Position numbers and translations under genes: made by a program
Source of the DNA: Acanthaster planci
Lineage: Eukaryota > Echinodermata > Asteroidea > Valvatida > Acanthasteridae
Assembly: GCF_001949145.1 (NCBI RefSeq)
Contig: NW_019091715.1
Location: 112,121 to 144,974 of the forward strand
Direction of reading: 5' to 3'
DNA: 32,854 nt
In this document: positions 21,253 to 29,559 of the stretch, piece after piece
Layout of the letters: every line of letters starts with the position of its first letter
How positions within the stretch are numbered: position 1 is the stretch's first letter
The notes under the pieces: generated by a model
What the model was told of the DNA's origin: nothing
What the model saw: the letters and a program-made list of their open reading frames with translations, nothing else
Database searches by the model: none

Positions 21253-21720
21253 CTAGATTTTCGTCAAAAACTTGACGGCTGGGATAAGCCAAACCCAATG
21301 CGGCTCCCAGCGGATGTGACCTTCTGCCATCGATAGAGCATGCAGTTCGGTACAGTATCTTGATGTAACGACCGCAAGGAGGAACACCAGTTTGATGCTG
21401 AGATGCAGAGGGAGGACGCTTCCAATGCCCCATGACAGAACAAGGCGTTTGACATGAGGACGCTCGACAAACATTCCTCGACGAAGATGGTGGATGGCAG
21501 CGTTATCAGAAACCGTCAATCCACCGCTGAAACCCGAATGAACGGCTGCCAAGGCCGACCGGAAATAGCGGATGGTGGCAATTTGGAGGCCCAAGTGGAA
21601 CAGATGCATGAAAAGGTCTGCGACAGAACTCACAGGAACTTCGGTTGGAGAAGCATCGTGGTCGTAGCACCATCAGGTAAAACGTTGTAATCGGCTGTTG
21701 TAAATTTTGCGAGTGGACAA
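21253..21720 (-). pseudogene. DIRS-like relic copy 2: tyrosine recombinase N-terminal and Arg-box region
   Basis: The frame at 21633-21253 reads VADLFMHLFHLGLQIATIRY, then a core helix region and IKLVFLLAVVTSRYCTELHA, followed by LSMAEGHIRWEP. The Arg box is SRYCTEL where copy 1 has SRRGSEL, so a conserved basic position may be lost. It aligns end to end with the same region in copy 1 and joins, after a short gap, to the C-terminal part at 21201. Confidence 0.7.
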
Positions 21721-21724
21721 TCGT

Positions 21725-22560
21725 CAACCCCGGGCCGTCACGGACGCAGCATCTGCAGAAAGGTCCGACACTCTGAATGATCGTTGGACAACGTCCAGCA
21801 CGTAAAGTGAAGATCCCCCGGTGCTGGATGGAGGACCCCCAACTTGGGTTGACAAAGAATGTCCTCCCTGGGCGGAAGGACCAGTGGCCATCGTGCCAGA
21901 AGTCTTGTAAGTCTGGGAAACCATTGTTGGCGAGGCCAGAACAGGGAGAAGAGGAGGACCCGACACGGTACCACGTGTATCTGTTTTATCTTGGACAGGA
22001 CGCGCGGGATATTGAAGGAAAGGCATACGCCAGAAGGCCTAACAAGCCAAACTGTTGGGCGCTTGTCGCCCATGCCCGTGGGTGAGGGAACCTGGAGCAG
22101 AACGTCGGAAAATAGGTTTTGTTGGTGGAAGCGAAGAGGTCAATATGGGGACGGTCGATCTTTGCAAGGATATGGCTAACCACGTTCGGGTGAAGAATCC
22201 ACCCTGTTGGTCAGATAACACCCCGAGGGAGTGTGACTGCTATGTTGTCGTTGGTTCCTGCTATGTGGACAGCTTGGAGGGTGATCTCTTATTCGTTCGC
22301 CCACATAAGGAGATGCCACACAAGGGCCCAGCGTTGAGGGGGGCGAGTGCCGCCCTGGCGGTTGATGTAAGTCATTGCCGTGGAGTTGTCGCACTGGACT
22401 CGGAAGGAACAACCCACTAGGTGTTCTCGAAAGTGGTGAAGAGCATTAAACACCGCTTGGAGCTCTTACTTCTTGTGTTTGTCTTGAGAGACGGTGTCCC
22501 AGACCCTGGAGGCATGGAGTGGAAGAGCCCACGTGTAACAGATGCTGAAGTATTCATAAT
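21725..22560 (-). pseudogene. DIRS-like relic copy 2: RNase H and linker
   Basis: In order on the minus strand: a GVWDTVSQDKH-type start and LQAVFNALHHFREHLVGC (about 22530-22420), CDNSTAMTYINRQGGTRP (~22400-22340), ITLQAVHIAGTND, then DRPHIDLFASTNKTYFPTF (22120s), FCSRFPHPRA and GLLAYAFPSIS. Stops occur between segments. Similarity to the plus-strand copy at 10241-11117 starts near 22535. No RT was seen upstream, so this copy is 5'-truncated. Confidence 0.75.
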
Positions 22561-23379
22561 AGGGAAAGAAAAGTGAGCCCTGCTACATTGTACTTTGTTC
22601 AATGTGGCCATATGTATCCCTAAGTTAGAGGACTACGGCCATATCATTACATGCACGGGGAATTAAGATCATTCCGTATGCAATGCAAAATACAAAAAAT
22701 GCAAGTAACGACCGACTAAAGATTGCCAGCCGCTCCATAACCAAGTACTTTCGACGAACATCGAAGCAGTAAAACATTTCCATTTACTCACTCGAATAGA
22801 GAGCGCGAATAAATAAAAGGGTAAAATACAAATTAAGGCCGCCATTTCGTTCCGATTACGCTGGGCGCAGTCGGAAAGGCAACCGTGACAATCTGTTAAC
22901 TGCTCTGCTTCGCCCCATACCTAACGTTGCATATGGGCATAGGTGTATGTATTTCTTTTGTACTTAAATCACATTTGTGTCTAATATGTATGATTGTATT
23001 ACAAAATTTGCTTGTATTATGTGAAGAAACAGTGTGGAATAAACAAAATACAACACTAAGAGCAGTACAATAATGAAAAGCCTTCAAATTTGAGGATGAC
23101 TTTTTTTGTCTTCACGATACATGTATTTCATTTTCTACTGCTTTTCAATCTTGGCGGGCTTTTCCAGGATTCGAAACAGAATCCGTCAATCACCCCATCA
23201 TTCTTCAGACCAACTGGGGTTAAAAACAGGGTAACAATGACGGACGACTTCGCTAACCTGTCGGCTTCCCTTGATCAGTCGTTCAAACGATGACAGCACC
23301 CACCAAAGCACTGACAGCATAAATAACACGAAGTTTGCCATCTCCCAAAGTCACAAAGAGAGGCAGCAACTCTTGTGAA
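22561..23379. other. Stretch between DIRS copy 2 and MULE relic
   Basis: No gene is supported. The word GGCCGCCATTTCGTTCC near 22840 weakly resembles GCCGCCATGTTCGTCC inside the fold-back at 20487 and could be a remnant of the element's other end. Confidence 0.25.
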
Positions 23380-24138
23380 ATGCTTCACGACTTCCATTGG
23401 AAGCAGGCCGTTTGGCGAAAAATCCAGCTGGTTGGGTTGCACCTGGTCCACCTTACATGCAGAGAAATAATGCACACCAGCTCCTGAAAAGAGCTTATGT
23501 CCTTTCCCTGCCTGCCAGCTGAGATCATCAAACCCAATGTTTTTGAGGCCTTGAGAGAACGAGCAGCTGGGCCTATGCTCGAGCAGGTAAGTTAATTTTT
23601 AGTTTTTCCCTTTTCTTTGGTCTCCTAAAAGTAAATGGTAGACGGTGAACACATATTGATGTGATGTCCGTATTTGGTGATCTGTACTCATTCACTCGAC
23701 TGGGGCCTGAAATATACATGTACTGTGAAAATTTTAGGTTCTTGGATAGATGTACGCCCTTTTGTAACTCCGATCTTCTCCAGGTGTCCCCGTACGTCAA
23801 CAACACCTTGATTGAATCTGACGTCTGGGCGTCTTCCACCTGGTCCACCTTTCTCTCTAGCATCAGAACCAACAATGATGTGGAAGGCTGTCACAGCCGA
23901 CTGAACAGGAAGAAGGGCCGTCCAAACTTGTCACTGTACGAGTTGATCACCGCCATGCTCCGGGAGGCTCTGTCTGTAGGCCTTGCAGATGCGTCTGGTG
24001 TCTGAGAGGAAACTCAACAAGATCCAGCGCCGTCAGTGGAGGAGCCAACAGACCCGACACTTCACGCTATGGGACGAGTTCGTAGATGGCTGGCGAACTG
24101 CCAAACACCTACGTGCTGCTTCCCACATTTTTGGTTAG
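23380..24138 (+). pseudogene. MULE-type transposase relic with a spliceable intron
   Basis: Plus-strand pieces in order: FHWKQAVWRKIQLVGLH (from 23390), then after a frameshift EIIKPNVFEALRERAAGP ending MLEQ at 23586. Then comes a 197-bp intron (GTAAGT at 23587, cttctccag to 23783), then VSPYVNNTLIESDVW, STWSTFLSSIRTNNDVEGCH and LYELITAMLREA. After another shift, LVSERKLNKIQRRQW and FTLWDEFVDGWRTAKHLRAA follow, to a stop at 24136. The HW-QAVWRK and R-TNNDVEG-H-RLN motifs are those of the C-terminal region of MULE transposases widespread in invertebrate genomes. The DDE core and zinc finger are absent. The stops and frameshifts make it a pseudogene. Confidence 0.65.
23655..23755 (+). repeat. 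Dispersed repeat inside the MULE intron (copy A)
   Basis: The phrase tccgtatttggtgatctgt, ctcattcactcgactgggg and ttaggttcttggatagatgt recurs in order, diverged, at 24648-24745 on the same strand. Confidence 0.55.
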
Positions 24139-24593
24139 GCACCAGATGACAAGTAGGCTAATGTAGTGACTCGACATCCAGCTCTGTTGTTATGTATCCG
24201 GTCCAGACAGGCGCTTGCAGAGTCCACCCAAAATGTTTTGGTTTCAGACAAACGAACTTAATGCAAATTTGCATTGAGAGTTCAACTCATGAAAAGGGCG
24301 ACGTTTCATGAAAAGTCGCTCCACAGACTCCAGTTGTCAATCTTTCGCCAGAGTCATTCCTAATTGTTTCCGACGTCGATATTTGCCGCACTAACATGTA
24401 ATTCACGAATTTGTTCGGCATGAATTTGGAACGCCTGTCTGAAGTGCCTTAACGGTCTTTGGCATTTTTTGATCATCATCCACGCCCACATACTAACTGA
24501 ATTGCCCATTTCTATAATATACACGTAAAACCTAGGTCATGTCAGAGTCATGATAGTCTCAACAAATGTGACACTACACAATGGTGTTCAGTT

Positions 24594-24832
24594 TAACGTC
24601 CTGATTATTATTTATTTTCGTAATTTTTTTGGAGTGATTTTAACTCGTCATATCCGTATTTAGCGTTCTGTTGCTCATTCATTCTACTGGGACCTCACCT
24701 ATACAGCGGAAATTGATTTAGGTTCTTGGATATACGTTTTTTCGTGGATACATAAAGTTACGGTGGTACTTTTTACACTAATGTCAATTTTGTAACGTCC
24801 CAATTATTATTGTTTTTTTCCCCGTAATTATT
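24594..24832 (+). repeat. Dispersed repeat, copy B, with internal partial duplication
   Basis: 24648-24745 matches the MULE-intron repeat (tccgtatttagcgttctgt, ctcattcattctactggga, ttaggttcttggatatacgt). It is flanked by two copies of taacgtcc-nn-attattattnttt-cgtaatt (24594 and 24793), about 198 bp apart. Confidence 0.5.
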
Positions 24833-25240
24833 CTTTCTTTTTCGGAAAGAGGGTGTTTGTAATTTGTTTACTAGTAACTTTATGTATATTCTCCCGGTAG
24901 CTTTTATTAATTAAAAGATGTGATGTAGTTGAGAAGGGATTCTAATCTTGTCAATTTCCTTTTGGTGTTTCCCTATCTAGTTATACCTGACTAGAAATAA
25001 GTCAACCCAGCTAACACTTTTCAGTGACTAGCAAGAGTTAGAGCTGGGTGCAGATATCTAGTCAAGTCAAATGATGTCTTCAGCTACTTTTTCACAATTG
25101 ACTTGTACACAATTTGTTCTGTTGGCAAAACAAATTGATTTATTTTCTTGAAGAAAAAATTCAAAACAATCGCATGTTTGTAGGCCTGTGGAAGCGTTGA
25201 GGGGATATGATCTAAAAAACCAATATGAGATATATCTTTT

Positions 25241-25375
25241 AATTATGACTTAGTTAAGTCATGTAATTATGACTTAGTGCTAAGTCGTAATTAGACTTGG
25301 CACCAAGGCACATCACTTGGCACTAATTCGTAATTATGAGAAATAGCTCTCTCTTAATTATGACTTACCCTTTTG
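25241..25375. repeat. Hairpin-forming AATTATGACTTA repeats
   Basis: AATTATGACTTA is followed by its near complement at 25241-25266 and again at 25265-25292 (AATTATGACTTAG, TG, CTAAGTCGTAATT). Further single copies lie near 25327 and 25355. Confidence 0.65.
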
Positions 25376-26053
25376 TCATAAATCATGTCTCCTTAACGCT
25401 CCCGCAGGTTTGCATTGCCGGACATTATGCCTAATACCATTTTTTTATCTGGAATAGTCCGCAAAATTAATATGGTAATTTGTGTTGGAGTGTTGGTGTT
25501 GTGGCAGTGCGCAGTGTATCACACTAGTTCCAGCCGGACCTAATCTTTGCCAAAGAAGGCATGAAGGAAATGCGGCAACCGATCAATGTACAGTTTATGC
25601 CAAAAGGGTTACGAGTGTTCCACTTGGTGTACATCGTATACGAATGCACCTCTACAGTTGCAAGTCGAAGGCTAATCGCCCGCCCCTCCAGATGCGTCAC
25701 GCACGCTAACAACACGATACATAGACATCGTTTGCCAGTTTCCTGTTGAACTTATAACATCAACCGCGCGTTCACGTGTATGCACATACAGGTGCATATG
25801 TGCATGTACATTGTACATGGTATTGTACAACAATGCACCGAAGCCATTGCACTCCGTTCCGCCTACAACGAATTTTGGATACAATGAACGTTTCTACGTA
25901 GTCCAGCTGATTTTGTAATAACGAGAGTCGACTGTGCATCATCATGATGCGGTATCAGTTTTGGATGGCAGGGTGCGTTTCAGTACATTGATCTCCTTAA
26001 ATCAGTAAAATATGGAAGGGCTGCGTAGCACCGTGATCAGAATATCGACACAA

Positions 26054-26320
26054 GAATATAAGATTAAATCAGTGCTCTGAAATATATCATTGCCGAGCTT
26101 TCGGTAACTGAGTACCTTCTTCAGGGCAAGCAAATTCAGTTCTGAATGAACGCGGGAAAATCCACGGTCATTCCCCCTGGATGCAGCGTTCTGAGTTCGA
26201 AAATGACGCGCTGCTCCGATGTACAGCGTAAGGAACTGGAGCAGCATCCAGGGGAAATTAACGTGGATTTTTCAGTTGCCGAAAGCTCGGCAATCAGAGC
26301 ACTGATTTAATCTTATATCC
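26054..26320. repeat. Inverted pair of Penelope-like element 3' tails
   Basis: The outer arms 26054-26110 and 26273-26320 (ATAAGATTAAATCAGTGCTC plus GCCGAGCTTTCGG) and the inner arms 26157-26184 and 26244-26273 (CCCTGGATGC / GCATCCAGGGG) make an almost complete palindrome. The left side alone holds an extra ~46 bp (26111-26156). On the minus strand the phrase CCTGAAGAAGGTACTCAG, TTACCGAAAGCTCGG resembles the tails of Penelope-like elements. No RT or GIY-YIG domain remains. Confidence 0.5.
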
Positions 26321-26467
26321 TTAAATCAGTGTGTTAACAACCACACGCACGCTGCAGTATCCGCATCACGCACTTCTTTGCTTATAAAAAAGCAATGATG
26401 TATTTTCTGCCGAGTCGTGCAGGTCGAGTCAGAATCTGAAACCACACCCTTCTTCACCCTTCTTCGT

Positions 26468-26547
26468 ACTGAGTATCTTCTTCAGGGCAAGCAAATTCAG
26501 TTCTGAATGAACGCGGGAAAATCCACGTTCATTCCCCCTGGATGCAG
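26468..26547 (-). repeat. Second Penelope-like tail fragment
   Basis: An 80-bp near-identical direct repeat of 26107-26186, with about three differences. It lacks the terminal GCCGAGCTTTCGG arm. Confidence 0.65.
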
Positions 26548-26605
26548 ACCAAGACCACAAAAAAGGTCCCGAGACGGCCTCGGGACCCGAGACCAGGACA
26601 TAAGA
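26548..26605. repeat. GAGACC-type tract with 9-bp hairpin
   Basis: The tract contains caagacc, gagacc and GGTCCCGAG-ACGGC-CTCGGGACC (26565-26587), a perfect hairpin. Its composition resembles the tracts next to the DIRS fold-back modules. Confidence 0.5.
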
Positions 26606-26890
26606 TCGGCAACAGTGACAGACGTGTGTTTTCAGTATGGAGCACCGAATAAGATTCATGTCATCTAAATTTATCATTGAAACTATACAATGTATTTTCT
26701 ATCAAAAGTATGTTTCGCACAATGGAGACGATTTGTTTTCCTTATTAGTTTTGCCTTTACACTTGTTTATGTTCGTAACGTTGTATACTCAGTGTTCTGT
26801 GAAAGCTAAGAAAAGATTACAAGCTGCTCATAACATCTTTGGCAATGCCATTCTGCAGGCTGCTGGTCTCAGATAAAGAGAATCTATTTT

Positions 26891-26948
26891 CAAGATGTGT
26901 TTTTGCATTGGGGAGATGTTAATTTTATATAACGGGTTTGCCCTTAAT
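26891..26948 (-). repeat. Dispersed repeat, copy 3 (inverted copy of the SINE-associated unit)
   Basis: The complement reads AAGGGCAAACCCGTTATATA, ATTAACATCTCCCCAATGCA and CACATCTTG, matching 14001-14064 and 13741-13800. It lies ~220 bp before the last GDE1 exon. Confidence 0.75.
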
Positions 26949-27166
26949 AATAAAGAGAATCTACTAGAGCACTTGAGGGCCTATGGGTAATTTACATGTA
27001 CCAGTTCTACTGTATAGATCCAATGAGAATGGGCCAGATGTAAAAGTACAGCAGCCGTTTGAGAGAGCGGTCTTTCAGAGTGTAAAACAGTATTATCTCA
27101 CTGAGGGATGACCCACTGTGAAGAAAACACTTGACTTGTACCTAAACCTGATAAATTTCTTTGCAG

Positions 27167-27299
27167 AAACATTGTGGACTATTGGGCACAACGAGGAACC
27201 AAGACTGTCGTGTGGACAGTAAATGACAAGATTGAAAAGGAATATTTTCATCGGTGTTTACAATGTGGTGTGATTACAGACTCCGTGCAAGCGTCTTAA
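27167..27299 (+). CDS. GDE1: GDE1-type glycerophosphodiester phosphodiesterase, terminal coding exon
   Basis: The acceptor ataaatttctttgcag precedes the exon. Its first base completes the Glu codon left by the exon at 14319 (phase 2), giving KKIVTENIVDYWAQRG. The rest reads TKTVVWTVNDKIEKEYF and ends CGVITDSVQAS-stop (TAA 27297-27299). The W-x-VN segment and the I-T-D-S near the end are the hallmark C-terminal strand and helix of the GDPD TIM barrel. In GDE1 the corresponding words are GWTVN and ITDSM. The protein ends a few residues earlier than vertebrate GDE1. Phase match and domain continuity across 12.8 kb support both exons as one gene. Confidence 0.85.
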
Positions 27300-27439
27300 C
27301 TTGTTACTCAGAGGAAAGATTTTTTGACGCACGGACTTTGATGTACATGTGTTCCTGTTTGCAGTATGGTACAGAGGGTCCTAAATATGTTCTAAATGCT
27401 GTCTTTCTGGTATCAAATGAAAGTACACTTTCTTTCCCA

Positions 27440-27445
27440 AATAAA
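27440..27445 (+). terminator. Candidate proximal polyadenylation signal of GDE1
   Basis: AATAAA, 141 bases after the stop codon and just before the palindrome at 27452. Confidence 0.4.
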
Positions 27446-27451
27446 TTATTG

Positions 27452-27507
27452 CACTTTAGGAAAATGGTAATTAAGCTTAATAGCTTAATTACCATTTTCC
27501 TAAAGTG
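27452..27507 (+). repeat. Perfect 26-bp inverted repeat in GDE1 3' UTR
   Basis: The arms 27452-27477 (CACTTTAGGAAAATGGTAAT, then TAAGCT) and 27482-27507 are exactly complementary around a 4-base loop, TAAT. It lies 153 bases after the GDE1 stop codon. Transcribed, it would form a long uninterrupted RNA hairpin. The perfect pairing implies a recent origin or selection. Confidence 0.9.
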
Positions 27508-27626
27508 TTAATTAAGCTAATTTCACTCCAAAGTGTTCCTTTCATTCCTTTGAGGAGTATTTATAGCACGGTAATAGAAACTCAGCCTTTGAATTTAACG
27601 CGACCTGTCCATTTTGACAAGTTTGG

Positions 27627-27632
27627 AATAAA
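27627..27632 (+). terminator. Candidate distal polyadenylation signal of GDE1
   Basis: AATAAA in gtttggaataaaagag. If used, the 3' UTR would include the hairpin at 27452-27507. Confidence 0.45.
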
Positions 27633-27720
27633 AGAGTAACAAAAGTGCATGAACTATTTCGTACACATGATTGCAAATATATCAAAATTACAGAAGCCTT
27701 TCTGTGTTTATCTTAATTCT

Positions 27721-27783
27721 GAGAAGTCTTTGAAACTTCTCATGTATTTTCAAGAATCTTAATACTCAGCTGTAGAGCTGAGT
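27721..27783. other. Two adjacent short hairpins
   Basis: GAGAAGT/ACTTCTC (27721-27742) and ACTCAGCT-GTAG-AGCTGAGT (27764-27783). They lie downstream of GDE1. Function is unknown and they could be chance. Confidence 0.3.
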
Positions 27784-29100
27784 CGCATTAGCAGAAAAGT
27801 TCTATTTGTAATTTGTTAGTGTGTAATGCAGATTTCGTAATGATTTTGTTTGAATGGGATAGCAATTAAATCAGTTTTTGATGTTGGGACGGGCGGAGTT
27901 GATACTTAAAAATTATGGCAATTGTGGTGATGGGTTGGGGTCAGAATCTGTAAACCCATGATGTAGTCATTTAATAGCCAATTTTTGTGTACTGGTTTTA
28001 AAAATTGTGGCAATTGGTTAGTATGATGACCTATATTATTTTTGCAATGTTATTCGTATGTATGTTTCTAAGCATTAGCTATATTTGCAGTAAAAAACAA
28101 GACTGATGTGAAAATTGAGCTCTTGCAGATTTAGCTGTTCCTGTTTTAACAGTACATGAATGTTTTTCATCCCATGAAGAAGAGTTACGAAATAGCACAA
28201 CCTTGGTTGCATCCAAGAGCTTCATTGCCTTAACCCTTTTATTGGTGTGTTAAACTTCTTACTTTCCATTTACATCTTAAATATAAATCTAAAATCTGAA
28301 AGTTAAATTTACTTAGCAATCAAACAAAGTTCGTCGTGAGTCCACTCCATTGTATGTTCGGCGACAGTAAGCAGCACGTGGTTGTGAATTTTACCCACTA
28401 TTTGCATCAATTTATATTTACGTTTCACTTCAAAAAGTATTAAGGTAGCAACCAATGAATTGTTTGCAAGTTTCCAGTTGCTGATAAAATGTTACTAGCA
28501 TAAAATAATCTGTTACTAAATTTGTCATTTGGACCTTTCCCGCATTGTGAGCAACTCGGGAAGAATATATTCTCTCTTTACAGTATCAAAAAGCATTTTC
28601 TAATGTCATTTTGAGTCCAGTTGCACTCACCCTATGAAAACAATTGCTATATTTGCAATTTCCTTTGCGTCTTATTTATTAACTAAAATTTTATCCCTTA
28701 CCTTAGCGCAATCAGTAGCGGGCATTTTCGAATTTTCGTTCTCGCTCCACCTTCAAATGGTAACCAGCTTGATCACCTATTATAATAAACCTGTAGTTTT
28801 GAAGACAATTTATTTGTTTATGTAAATGTGTTGGCTATTTCTTGTGTGTTAATTTTTCTTTCTCGCTGTATGTGCATGTTCGTGTGTTGCTGTGAGACCT
28901 TGGACAGTTGATGCTTGGCGTGTTTTAGCTGTCCTCAGCCCTCCTCCCTCCCTCCCTCCCCCGATCAACACCAGTAGGTCAACAGATCCAGGTTAAGATC
29001 CAAGCTGATACTCGTGGTTGTTGTGTTAAAGGTCCTTATCTGTCCGGCACCTTTTTGGTCATACACGGGCATTAGCAGACAACCACGCACAGAGGACTGA
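27784..29100. other. AT-rich stretch, no supported gene
   Basis: It holds a diverged short duplication (taaaaattatggcaattgtgg near 27907, taaaaattgtggcaattgg near 28001). A 63-codon hydrophobic open frame at 28634-28825 has no homology or splice support. A CCCT-rich run lies at 28941-28961. Confidence 0.4.
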
Positions 29101-29147
29101 GCTGCGGAGGGTGCGGTCAGAACACTCAATTCCCCTAAGGTGGTAGC

Positions 29148-29200
29148 AACCAGAGATCGTATAGCGCTGGAAAGTGGTGCAAGACAGAAAAACGTAATTT
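29148..29200 (+). repeat. Single arm related to the 8815-9107 fold-back
   Basis: It shares AGATCGTATAGCG and a following GTAATTNCCAGGG-like phrase with the left arm at 8826-8885. Confidence 0.4.
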
Positions 29201-29507
29201 CCAGGGAAGTCAGGCTGTCGCCATTCTTTGTAAGTTGGATTGGTTAAAAAAGATTTGGTGCGCGGCACTTGCGTGCAGTCAAGTAATTGTCATAACAAAA
29301 AGGCGAGAAATGCCCGAGTTTAATTTCCTGTGACCTTTACCTGCGCTGTCGTTCACGTACGCCTATCCACGCAATTTTTACTGCAATAATTTGTCGTTGC
29401 ACAAATTCACAAAAATTGTCAGGCGTATTTGGAATTTTTGCAATATCAACGAATCAGCTCAAACAGTAGGCCTTACTATCTTATCGTTGACCGTTTCAGA
29501 AGGCAGG

Positions 29508-29557
29508 ATAACAGTTATTATCACTAGTACAAAACAGTTATTATCACTAGTACAAAC
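29508..29557 (+). repeat. Short tandem duplication (about 24 bp x 2)
   Basis: The unit cagttattatcactagtaca occurs twice back to back, the copies separated by a few A's. Confidence 0.85.
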
Positions 29558-29559
29558 AC

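Larger units (their letters stand above)
14320..27166 (+). other. GDE1 last intron (12,847 bp), transposon-loaded
   Basis: It starts GTAAGTAT and ends with ataaatttctttgcag. Its contents are listed separately: two DIRS-like relics with fold-back 3' modules, a compound microsatellite, a MULE transposase pseudogene, Penelope-like tails, an inverted copy of the SINE-associated repeat and several hairpin-forming AT-rich repeats. The first ~1.1 kb (14320-15460) has no recognised feature. Confidence 0.8.

Noticed and set aside
26002-26247. Minus-strand frame with ELNLLALKKVLSYRKLGN and a similar one at 26677-26429
   Set aside because: Both frames translate the Penelope-like tail repeat. The tail is probably untranslated, and the frames differ only where the repeat copies differ.
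28634-28825. 63-codon plus-strand frame with a hydrophobic, signal-peptide-like start
   Set aside because: AT-rich DNA readily gives hydrophobic frames. There is no homology, splice site or nearby promoter to support it.
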